Positions 13,470-24,694 of a stretch of DNA of 64,000 nucleotides are shown piece by piece. The number at the start of each line of letters is the position of its first letter. Positions within the stretch are counted from its first letter, which is position 1. A model generated the notes under the pieces. It did not search any database. It saw only the letters and a list, made by a program, of their open reading frames with translations, and was not told the DNA's origin. The stretch is taken from positions 16,482,213-16,546,212 of the forward strand of contig OZ234493.1 of the NCBI GenBank assembly GCA_965153455.1. Reading direction: 5' to 3'. The translations under genes were made by a program, and so were the position numbers. The DNA is from Sphagnum compactum (lineage: Eukaryota > Bryophyta > Sphagnopsida > Sphagnales).

Positions 13470-14087
13470 TCTTGTTGGTCTCGCCTACCAAGGCAAGGAT
13501 GTTGTGACTAGATTCATTACAGAGTATAGTAGCTTAAGGGATTTTGGTCCCTAGGTAATAATAGGTCTATTTTTATGTGAGGATTTCTGAAAGATGATAT
13601 TTTGGCTTGTGTTGAAACTTGAGATTAGTTATAGAGTTACAATATATTGAAGGATTTTGGTTTCTTTTAGACAATTTTTTCAAGATTATATATTTGCATG
13701 GTGAAATATGTGAGTTTTCATAATTCTTCTTTTGCATTAAGATAATTTAAAATGTAAATGGCAAGGCCACAGTGTGACACACCCCTGTTTTTATTGGCCT
13801 CGCCTACCAAGGCAAGGATGTTGAGATTCATTATAGAGTATAGTAGCTGAAGGGATTTTGGCCCGTAGGGAAGAGGTCTATTTTTATAGGAGGGATTTTT
13901 GAAAGATGATATTTTGGCTTGTGTTGAAACTTGAGATTAGTTATAGAGTTATAAAATCTTGAAGGATTTTGGTCTCTTTTAGAGGATTTTTTTGAAGATT
14001 ATATTTTTGCATGGTGAAATATTTGAGTTTCCTTAATTCTTCATTTGCCTTCAGATAAATGGCAAGGCCACAGTGACACACCCCTTG
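13470..14087 (+). repeat. Two head-to-tail copies of a 300-bp dispersed repeat
   Basis: Copy 1 (about 13,470-13,787) and copy 2 (about 13,793-14,087) each begin near ttggtctcgcctaccaagg or its variant. Both contain agattagttatagagtta and end in gacacacccct. A third copy lies at about 56,708-57,029. I find no coding capacity. They may be a short non-autonomous element or a solo-LTR type remnant; the termini are not diagnostic. Confidence 0.8.
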
Positions 14088-14282
14088 GTTTTATTTTTGT
14101 ATGAATCTCATAGGTTTGTCTCCCAGATCTTTTCCAGCCAACTGGGACCGGCCGTTTCAAGGGGCCCACCCTACAATTCTTTCGCCAAAGCAATCTACTA
14201 ATGAGCGTCATTCCCTTTTACCCCCTCCCCCCTTATTTTAGAGGCTACCGCACCACCTGCTGCCATTATTATGACGGGTAGG

Positions 14283-14299
14283 TGGGTGGGTGGGTGGGT
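14283..14299 (+). other. G-quadruplex-type run
   Basis: Four GGG runs separated by single T bases sit in an extended gggt repeat that starts at about 14,276. One-base loops with three-base G runs fit the strictest G-quadruplex pattern. The flanks are unusually GC-rich for this window. Confidence 0.7.
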
Positions 14300-15660
14300 G
14301 ACTAATTACTCGTCTAGTGGGATCTGAGTATCATCAACCATGGCCGTAAAGGTCCGTACCTGCCAAATACGCGGCAGGTTTTCAGGAACTCTTAATTAAA
14401 TGGCAGAATCGGCAGCCCGGCCTAGTCAATTTTCCTACCTACCACATTGACCTACCTGCCAGACATAGTTTACAACTAGTATCCTACTTTACAATCTACG
14501 TAAGGACCTATATGATAAGGTACCTCCAAAGAATAGCGGCAAATTCACCCGCTCTGCTGCACCCTACCTACATTTTTGTGTAGGGTAAGGACCGACCATG
14601 GGGCTCTTTCAAATCATGGGCCTTATGCAAGATAGTGCATGGGATACAAATTCCCAAAACACCCTCATCCCAAGTTCCTTTACCTCACATGACGAACTTG
14701 AAAATTTTGTGCTTTTAAAAATGGATGGTGATGATTCGGTTTGAGAGGAGAGCATGGCACATGGCACCTTACTCATAAAGGTGGCATCATCAAGAATAAT
14801 ATTTACTGAGATTTTAAGGTGCCATCACGTACACTTAGAGAAGATTTCAAGTGTATTTGGAGGGCGCCTCGTCTTTGTAAATATCCCTCTGTAGAAAGAG
14901 GAGTGAGCTTATGCCTACTCCTTGATAGGTGTAAGAACCCCCCCCCCCTCTCCTGTTGAGTTAGTGTGTAAAGACTCGCACCATTCTACACCTTGTACTT
15001 CACCTATTTTAGGTTAGTATGAGGTTTCCCTCACGGTTTCTGATGGGTAAAGCTTGTGGCTGTGCGACATTTTCAAAGTATCACGCACCCACGGTCTCGG
15101 CAACCGCCTCATCATTAGCCCCTTATTTTGGGAATGCCCCGCCCCATCCTACCCTCAGGCTTTACCCAACACCTAACTATTTGTAATCCAGTGAAGGGCC
15201 CTCTGCAACCAGATGTTGCTCCGTTGGGGTAGGGCCAGCCTCGTCCTGCCAGGACCCAGACATCCTTAACCTAGCAGAACCCTAGGGCCCCTTGTGTAGT
15301 ACATTAAAGCAAGGGATCTTTACTGAGACTCCTCTCTTTGAGTTAATGGCAGGTAGAATCTGCACTTTTCTGCTAATTCTGCACGTCCAGCTTTTACCGA
15401 TTAAAAGCAAAGAATAGCCGGATTCTGCAGGGGTTCCCGGTCAATTCTGCAAGGTACAACTTCATTGGGGCCACTACCTTGGTAATGGCACACCTGGCAG
15501 AATAGGCTCTAGAGGGCCCATTTTCAGGACATAACTGGTTTGGGTGTGCTATTAAGGCACTTTTTCAGCCCTTTTTTCCATAGGTGAGACAACCAGCCAC
15601 CTACTCATTCCCTATTCAGTGCAGCCAGTTTCACGTGTAACGTCAATCTGGGTCTTGTTC
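14300..15660. other. GC-richer island, unassigned
   Basis: This stretch is visibly richer in G and C than its neighbours and contains a C11 run at 14,938-14,948. Short repeated words such as ttctgcag and ctacctgcc occur. It could be part of a retroelement LTR or an old promoter. I find no open frame of note, no paired LTR and no primer-binding site. Confidence 0.35.
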
Positions 15661-15664
15661 TTTA

Positions 15665-16005
15665 GGCCCACTTTACACTAGGAGTAAAGGCCAATGTTCA
15701 ACCCAAATCCAACATTCCTATTGGTGAAAAAGTTGAAATCAGCCCCAAGTTCTTTACATTAGGATTCAAAGCTAAAATTTTAAAAAAAAATTCAATCTGC
15801 CCCAAGTCCTAATAAATGTTGAACTTTATGGCCTTGAAATGGTCCCAAGCTAACAAAAAGGATACCATCAAATTTGGGAGGCCTATTTGCAACCCTTGGG
15901 GCCAATGTTCTAGCATTTATTAGTAACTTGGGGCCAATTTGCAACCCAAAAGTACTCAAATTTGGCCCCAAGTTTTTGGCCCTAACTCTTAGTGTAAATA
16001 AGGCC
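15665..16005. mobile_element. Tourist-like (PIF/Harbinger) MITE
   Basis: A 341-bp foldback element. The ends are imperfect inverted repeats of about 30 bp (24 of 30 positions agree), both beginning ggcc and sharing tttacacta, gagt and ggccaa. Both sides are flanked by the trinucleotide tta (15,662-15,664 and 16,006-16,008). A TTA/TAA target duplication and ggcc-type ends are typical of Tourist/PIF-Harbinger MITEs. No transposase is encoded; the reading frames inside are chance. Confidence 0.8.
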
Positions 16006-16008
16006 TTA

Positions 16009-19000
16009 TTATTATACAAATGTCTGCACAAGATCATCAATCCTTGGAGGTGTTACCGCTTTCTAATTGAGGCGAACACCACATGTAGTGAATTACTTAA
16101 CTAATTTTAACTTAAACATTTCATAATTTCAAAAAATTAAGTGCATAAAACATCAATATCTAAAATTTTAAATAACTTGGTAAAAGTAACCTATTAAGAT
16201 ATTGACATTCAACACAAAAGACGACACCTAAAGTTTCAGGAACAAAACTCAAACAAAAAGAATTGAAGGACAAATGAAAACTCAACATTTAAAACCAAAC
16301 AAGAAACTAATATTTTTCAAAGCTCAATGGCATGTGAAGAATGAACAATAAAACAATCAAACAAGGAAAAAGAATTCCAAGGTTGAACGACAAGTCCAAG
16401 AATTTTGTAAACAAACTTTAAATTGATTCATAAAATTGTAGTTCACTTTCAAAAGTATTTTTTAAAAATCATATGAACATTTATAAATTACATTTAACAT
16501 AATGTTCTTTAATAAGTTTTGAGATCAATTTTTTATTTGCTTCATTTGAACAAATTTGAAAAAAAAAAAAGGTTGTCAAAGTTTGGATTTCAAATGATTT
16601 TTCATCAAACATGATAAAAACAAATTTTTGATCTTTCATCACAAGTGGTTTGTTTGGTTTGACAGCAAAAATGTTGGCATAAATAAGGTCCTTTTTTTTC
16701 AAATGATGTGGAAAAATATATAAGGTGCAACTTATTCGGGAAAAAAATAATTCATAATTTACATAAATGTAAATGCATTTCTTAGTTTTTTCCCAATTTT
16801 GTGAAGTAGCTGGGTTGATGACCATATGCAAGTGGGCTTAGCCAAATTTGGGTAATAGGTCAAATTCATTAAAAAGAGAAGTAGAATTTCTTGGGGATTC
16901 CTCATAAGTTGTGATGACAAGATAAACCGTAATGTCCAAATGTGTTTTTTGTGATGAAATTTCATCACTTGGCAACAAAAAATTAGGGATGGGAAAGGGC
17001 TTTAAAAAACAAATTGGGAAATTTTCCAAAAACACTAGTGCTTGGAATTGGATTATGAAAATATATTTAAAATTTCACTTAAAATATTTTCTTATGCCAT
17101 AACATACCCAAAAAAAACTCCTTTATTTTTTTGTTCCATAACAAAATACAAACAATAACTTCCCCTATATATGTATATATCATTTTAAAAAAATACATTC
17201 ACACTACAACATGTGGTTGAGATTCAAAGACATAATGTTTTTTGGAATTTCATGAAAAAAATTCAGAGATATTTTCCACAAGTATTTTCACAAAATATCA
17301 ACAAATGAACATGCCCAAAGTTTCTCATCACTTCCTACAAATAGTACAACTACACGTTGATTCCTAGTTTGATTCAATTGCATTCAACAATTAAACCAAA
17401 ATTTTCACAGTTTTAGTAGTAAGTACATAAACATGGTGTTCCATGGTCTTAAATGAATCCTTTGCTTTTAAAAAAGGTTGAAACATTAACACATAGACTA
17501 GATGTGAAGAAAGATGAGCACAACCATATCCAAATTTCTCAACAAATGTGTAAAATTCATAGAGGGAAATGTACATTCTAAAATGGTGGCGTGTGTATTT
17601 TTGTGGAATCTAGATAAAGGAGCCCATTATCTATACAATTTTTTACATCCTATGTTAATGAAACATCAAAGGTTATTAGATCATCTTGTGCATTGCACTT
17701 TCAAGGAGATGGTAAAAAATGATTTTATGTGTTTGTTAGGCCCTACTCCTAGAGGGAGAGGGAATATTGCTTCTAACAAGCTAACATTGGTCAAAATTGT
17801 TGTTTTCTTAATCATATTTGTGTTCATGTGTTCTCATTTTTTGGGTTGTTCACATTTCTTCTTGAGCCCAACAATCTGAATTTCAAACTTGAAACTTTTT
17901 TTTTCGTAGGGTGGGGATTTACCATCAATTTAATTGCAACAAGCTCATTGTTGGAAGCAGAATGCAATCGTACTTGTTGCCTGGAGTGAACATTTAACAT
18001 CGACATTCTATTCAAGTCCTATTGCCAACATCGTTGAATGAATAATTGTTCAAGCTTGCAAGGAGAAGGGGAGTGTGTAAACTAATAACTCCAAAGTTGT
18101 ATGGAAACATATAATCTTAAAGCATTTAAGCTTGCAATCTAATTGAACGAATTTTGCCAATGCAAGTTTGCACTTATGCAAATCTAAACCCAACCATAAA
18201 ACTTGAAAAATACAAAAGAAAATCTGATAATTCAATTCCAAGATTTCCTTGAGAAAGGGGTTTTGCCTAGAAAGGGGATTTGTTGTTATACCCATTTTAT
18301 TACACATGTAGAAGTTTCTAGCCAAATATTTAAACATTCATTACCTCCAAGATAAGTAACATTTACCAATTTTCACATCCCATTTATTTCCAAGTGGAAG
18401 AGTGAGGCTCTTCCCATCAAAATTTAAAACTTTACACATGAAAAGCTTACCCAAAAGTGTAATAACTTGTACAAAATTACCCCCTTTCAGGGATAGGTGT
18501 TATAGGTTTCAATTTATTAATGGTTAGTCATTGGTATAGTTGATAGTGAAATAGGTTCATCTGGCTACCCCAATCATCCCCATTCCTAACAATATCAAGG
18601 GTGAGACTATGTTGGTAATAGTGAAATTGATGAATGGACAAGTTGAGGACAAAACATCAAGGTCAACCTCCTCCTCTCCACCGTTTTTTGAATCTTTTCA
18701 ATTTTGTTATCATCATTTATGAGAGGGCGGATTGCTCATTTTAGTGATAGAAAAATATCAACCCTAGAATATCTAGCAACTTAATATGCAAATGAATTTG
18801 GATTGACAACAGATCAAACTCAAGAACCTCAAAAACCAATTAGCTATTCAAACCATTGAAGGTAGTAAGGTATAAAGTTTATAAACTCACTTGAAGATCC
18901 AAGGTAATGAAAAAAAGTTGGCAAATTGAATTAAAGAATTGAACTTGCTACTCTAGACTATTGATAAAACAAGTGGAGGAGTTATTTGTTCCAATCCTTG

Positions 19001-21700
19001 AACTAGTTGCAAAATCTGAATGGGAACAAGAGGAGCACAATGAAAAGAAGGCCTTTAATTGAAGACTTGTTGTGGTTGTTGAACTATTTGAGGTGAAATC
19101 AAGGCAAGTTCAATTAAATGGTAGAGTTTTTTGTTGGTGGTCATTAGTGGTTGTGTTGGAGGTGCATTGAACTTGTTGAATTTTCATGGAGTGTTTCAAG
19201 GCTCATCATGTTGAATTGTTTGGTGATGTGTTGGCCTAGAATTTGTTTGTTACATTTCAAGTTTTTGATCTATAATGAATCCTTCAAATGACAATATGCC
19301 ATTACATTGATCTAGGCATTGCAAACATATATTGATTTAAAGAACAATTTCTTTTTTGAATTTTGTTTCAAGAATGTTTTCCCTTTTTAACAACTAGTCA
19401 TTAGTTATTATGAACCTTTCTTTTGGTATCAATAGGGCTTCACTAAGTGCATGAATAAATATCCTTTGGGTGGATGGCATTGCCTATAATTTCACCTAGA
19501 CACATCTATGTGGAAATATTACAAAATTGACTTTCATTTTTCAGTGGCACAAAAATTTCAAGTAAAACATGCAATATCAAGTGAATGTTATTGAAGAATC
19601 TAACACAAACAATCCAATGTAAGAATGATATTTTTCATGATTAGATATATGTCTATCAGATTTTTGGGAAACAATACTACAATTAGGTTTGGAAAATTCA
19701 TTTCCTCACTTAGTCGATCCCTTTATCTTCAATAGAATCAACAAATTTTAAAGTCTCATGGCCACCATGTGAGGTCCGGAGAATGATGGTGTTTTCCTTG
19801 GCACAATGCTTGTGATAACACTCATACACAATAAAACAATTCAAAATACATCATTGTAGCCTACATTAAATACACAATTTTTGGTCAAAATTAATATAGT
19901 TTATTGTATTGCCAAGGATTATGAACTTGATATTGAAACAAGGCATTTTAAAGGTGTGTCATTGATGTTTTTGGGGGAGTTAAGCAAATTTTTAAGAATT
20001 TTGATATTTAAATATAATTGCCCTAAAATCACCTAAGTTGAGGAAGCAAATTCACCTTGTTTGTAACAATTGCTCCCCAGTCACTAGGTGGGAGGTTGCT
20101 TTGATTGCAACAATATGAGTGACATTTTTGACATGACAACCCAATGAAAGGTGTATTAATGTGGACCACATCTCCACCAAATTTTTACATTATATAAGCC
20201 ACTTTATTAATCATAAAGCAAACCATTTTTTATTTCTATGTGAAGGGTATGGTGTATGGTGTCCAATAGAAATAAATGTATTGAAAACTTACTTTAGTTA
20301 AAGTGCATGATTCAAAAATTGAATATATTACATAAAAGGCCATGACTTTTGCTATGAAACTCCGTGCATGTCTGTAAAAAAAATTCAAAATTTGTCCCTG
20401 AATATTTAGTCACTTCCATTATCAAAATGTCCTTTGAAAATGAATAAAAGTAAAACATCCATTTGTGGAAAAACCTAATCTGATTAGCAAAGAACTCTCC
20501 ACTATTGTAAGGTTTGTAAAATTTGAAAAGTTCTTTACATAAAATAATGAACATTTCTTTTGAGCTCATCCTTGGTTTATAATGAACTTGCCAATTTGGT
20601 TTTAGAAATTGATTTCAGGATAACTTATTTGCACAAGATATGGTGGGTGGTAAAAGCCATTGCATAGTATAAATCCTAAAGTGAATTGGCTAGATCATTT
20701 GATTGGTCCCCATGGCACAATCTCTTGTTATTATTGATTAAGTTATCTGAGTGGTCCACTTGCTTTGTTATTAGTGGCCTCCCACTTTTTAAGGTCCCAC
20801 TTTCAAGTTTATGGATGGGGCGTGAAATATGTAAATAAGTAGTAAGGGAGGTGAGAAAAGTTGATGTAGATCTCAATATTCAGTATGTGTGGGGATGCTT
20901 TAAAAATTCATAGAAAATCATATAGTGTATTACAATAAAAATACTTATAAAATAAAATAGTTACAATGAATGGGCATTAAATTAAATCTTCAAATACTCA
21001 ACATGTGATTGTATAAGTACATGAGTGAAACTTGTACATAAGATTCAACCAAAAAATTACAAAAACCAAAAGTCAAAACAAACATGGTCAAGAAATGTAG
21101 GAAGTAGAATTAAGAAACTTTTGACAACCAAAACCATTCAGATAAGTGATTGAAACCATCATACATGAAATTGAACGTGCGAGTGAAAAACATTATTTCT
21201 ATGTGTAACAAAAAATTCAACACAAGAACAAAAGGTGAAAATCAATTAAATTTTGAGTTTTTATGTGTGAGTGAAAGTTTAACACATACAAACAACAATA
21301 AAAATCAATAAAAACGTTAATTACTATGTGTGATTAAAATTTTAATACATGCAACTAAATATTGAAAAAAATAAAATCAATTGTTCATAATGTATGTATT
21401 TAATTTCTTGTAGTTCAAAGACTTCTTAATTAAATTAACTTCAATAGCTGTATATTGTCTTTAAGGAACATGTAACAAGTAAAATATTTAAGTTTGTTTT
21501 ATCATCATCAAATTTGATTTTGCATCAACTTCAACCAAAAGGTTGATACAACACTAGTGTTTCAACAAACATGAAAACAACTTATCATGTATATTGATTG
21601 GAACAACCTCCTGAAAAATGAAACGATTAGTAGCATAGGATGTTTGAAGTATCGATCCAGCGATGTTGCTGCTGCCTTAATCATGAAAAGTGGTAGTAAG
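16009..21700. other. AT-rich tract without a supported gene
   Basis: Only short, low-complexity reading frames occur. The longest (17,514-17,879, + strand, 121 codons) has a hydrophobic C-terminal end and resembles nothing I know; I do not call it. I saw no transposon ends here. Confidence 0.4.
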
Positions 21701-21729
21701 CAATAGGATCTGCAGAAGGTAAATTAGCG

Positions 21730-24170
21730 GTGAGCAAAGAGTGCTTGCAGTTTGGAAAGTATGGCAAGTGCAGGGTGTTATGCAACTTCTTCATGCATCG
21801 AGCGTGTTTGAAAGGAGAAGATTGCATGTTCTCTCATAGCTGGAGTGACCAGGCTAGCCAGGTAAGTAAAGCGCATCGTCTCTCCTCTAACAAGCTTCGT
21901 GCATCAAAGTGTTTCCTTTCTGGAAAAAGATTATGCTCACAGCTTTCAGTTTGCGCATGACTTTGTTTTTCCCCTCAATTAGAACATTGTTTTTTCAGTG
22001 GTCCTGTCATGTGTGTGTACTGATTGTTGTACGATCATGTGCAGGTATGCACATTTTATCAGCGTGGCCTTTGTTCTTATGGCAGTCGTTGCAGGTATGA
22101 GCATGTAAAACTGTCCCGTCCAGTGTCAAATAATCCTCTCCCTCCCCTACCAAGACCTTCAGTGGTAGCTCTTAACTCATCTCCAGACACAAGTAGGGCA
22201 GAAGAGAGCTCAAGCAATACCCCTACACAAAGTGCCTGGCAACTCACAGAAGGCAAGGCTAATCTGGGTCCCCGATTTCTGGAAGAAGATGATGAAAAGG
22301 ATGTTGAAGAGATTGAAATGCCAACGTCCAACGACCCCAGTGAGACCCCAATCTGCGCGTTTGCAGCTGCTGGCATATGCCCTCGGGGTGATAACTGCCC
22401 GCAGATTCATGGTGACTTCTCCCCAACTTGTGGGAAGCATTGTTTGCATCCCTTTCGTCCATGAGAATGTGATAACCACAGGCAGCAGTGTGAACGTAAC
22501 CAGAAGAAGCTTGAGGCACTTCGCAAGAGCCAAGATATTGAAGGCAGTGTCTGTCTGGAACGGGTGCTTTCAAAAACAACAGTTGCTGAGCGGAAATTTG
22601 GATTAATGTCAGGTCATCCATTTTGTGTTGGCTGTATACGGGGTTGGCGGAGTGGTTCTCATGCACCAGGGATGGACATTGATACTGTTGTGCGGGCCTG
22701 CCCAGTTTGTCGAGTAACTTCACATTTTATAGTCCCAAGTGTTGTTTGGTACTCAAGTTCTGAAGAAAAGGAGGATATAATCAACGGCTATAAGAACAAG
22801 CTCAGGTGTGTGCATGAGACCTAAAGCTGTTTGTTCTATTTGATGTGCCTCTCACAACTGGAGGTTTTATTACCCATCTGACATACTACTTGACAGATGG
22901 TGACCTGATACATAATTGTCCTTTAAGGTTATACTCACCCTATTATGGACCTGTCTAATGACCAGCCAGCTGGTTGGATTTTGACTTGCAAGATTGGCGC
23001 TGCCATTCTGGTAGGCTTGTCATGTGGCTGCACCCAGCTGTGACCATCAGTCTTTTATCTGGTCGGGTGCCTGATTTGTCAATATTTGTGTATATAGATT
23101 GTGCTCTGATTTGTCATAGGTGGGTGGTGTGTTGCACATTAAATGACTGGTGTACGACCTCCTTTTCCATCCCTTCAACAATTCAAGCAATCAAGGAGAT
23201 CAAGTGGACATGGAGGCATAAGGGGTGACCCCAAAGTCCTTATTGGTCTCTAGGTGTTTGCATTCTTATGTGAGAACATATAGAATGCTTTACCTTAGCT
23301 CCTGATCCACAGACGTGTAAAAATACACGCACAATGTTTTTTGTAATTGAATGTTAGCGGTGTATTTGTGTGTGCGGTGATGTTGATTGTAAGTATTTTG
23401 ACTATGGAAATGGAACATGTCCCTTTGGAACTAGCTGCTTCTACAAGGTAAGGAAACCAGCTTTTTTTGTTCTCTGTCCTCTGTGCAACTCAAATTGTCA
23501 TGTCAGAGTGTAGCTGACCCCCATGTGACCATGTTGTCTTAACACATTTGACAATTCCGGTTGGCATCAGATGCTCCTGCTCAGGATTTTGCATATTTAG
23601 CTGGTTTCATATGTTGAATTTCCTTCATCTGCAGCATATGTTTAGCGATGGAAGTAGGGAGGAGGTGAAGTTACGGCACCTTGGTGCTGCTGATGGGAAC
23701 ACTGTCATTGCCAAAAATGTTCGGTAAGCTTTTCAGGCTCCCCTTGCTGAAAGGTTTTCTCCTTTGTTTTTGACCGATCCTTAGGAGCTTTGTGGTTTTC
23801 ATGAAATTATTAACATCTTTGGTCAGGATGTAAGATGACCAAAGATGTTCAAGATGCATACATCATTTTAAGCTCAAGACTACCCTGCCGTGATTTTTTG
23901 TGGCTTCCTGACTGCAATTGTCCATGTCCTTTGATATCAGACCTTAAATGTGTTGCTGGCTGGTCAAGGGAGAAATTATTCTGGCAGATAAAGGGTTTGA
24001 GTGTTGCAACTTCTGAAAGCTTCTGCCCTCTCTAATGTTGGAGAAGGATTTCATTCTATTCTGCATTTTGAACGTTATGTGCCACTTGTTGTAATGGTTT
24101 GCAGTTTTTGAATCCAATGTTGTTTTGATTTTCTCTTGATATGGACAGGTTATCGGACTTCCTGGACTGA
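21730..24170 (+). pseudogene. Makorin-type C3H zinc-finger/RING E3 ubiquitin ligase, copy A (broken)
   Basis: Makorins are CCCH zinc-finger and RING E3 ubiquitin ligases. Five exons fit the plant gene: 21,730-21,861 (first CCCH, CNFFMHRACLKGEDCMFSH), 22,045-22,805 (second [23 protein letters not shown]; third, [19 protein letters not shown]; the makorin CGKHCLHPF block; RING), 23,378-23,447 ([25 protein letters not shown], split H in the next exon), 23,635-23,723 and 24,149-24,170. Defects: the expected start ATG reads GTG, with no in-frame ATG after the upstream stop; TGA at 22,462-22,464 before the RING; the first RING cysteine is Gly (22,543); the Cys-Asp before HPFC is deleted (22,609-22,617); the exon 3 acceptor reads gcgg rather than AG; and an early stop follows LSDFLD. 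Very likely inactive. Confidence 0.92.
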
Positions 24171-24694
24171 TTGGTTAATGCCAGGTGAACTGGATGGATG
24201 AGAATGCAAGCGGGAACCAACATGGAGACTTAGCTTGCCAAAAATACTAATATGACAGGAAGGACCAAGTATTTAAGGGCTCTTGACACAAGGACTGCAC
24301 ACAACATGTGCATTCATAATCTGTAAGCTTTTACTTTGCCCCAGCAATTCTACCCGCACTCAAACGGGTTGCCTGACTGATCTATGGGGTAGTAAAGATT
24401 CATACCCTGTTGTCCAGATATCATGATCTGGGCAGAGATGGTAGTTGTGTTATCAAATAAGTTCCAGGGTTGTCTGACTGATCAATGTGGTAATTGGATT
24501 GTTATATATACTTCCCTACACCCACTATTGGGAGCTGACGAAGTGAGTAGGGTGTTGTGGCAGCTAGTCATTGCTATTCATAGTGAAGTTGATTGTCTGA
24601 TACTTTGCAAGTGACACTTGTCATGTTATGACCATACTGAATTTCATCATCTGAGTTTTGCTTGTACTAGAATTGACCCAATGCTTACACCTTC
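21928..24694 (+). repeat. Tandem duplication unit 1 (2,767 bp)
   Basis: This unit repeats directly as 24,695-27,461. The offset is 2,767 at the left (agattatgctcacag at 21,928 and 24,695) and drifts by one base after an indel in a T run. The unit starts inside makorin intron 1, so exon 1 is not duplicated. Over 22,045-22,824 I count about four base differences between the copies, so the duplication is recent relative to the other repeats here. Confidence 0.95.

Noticed and set aside
17514-17879. 121-codon frame in the AT-rich tract
   Set aside because: Low complexity at the C-terminus, no recognisable motif, no repeat or neighbour support.
22077-22723. Overlapping minus-strand frames opposite makorin exon 2
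   Set aside because: Shadows of the real exon on the other strand; the same shadows recur in copy B.
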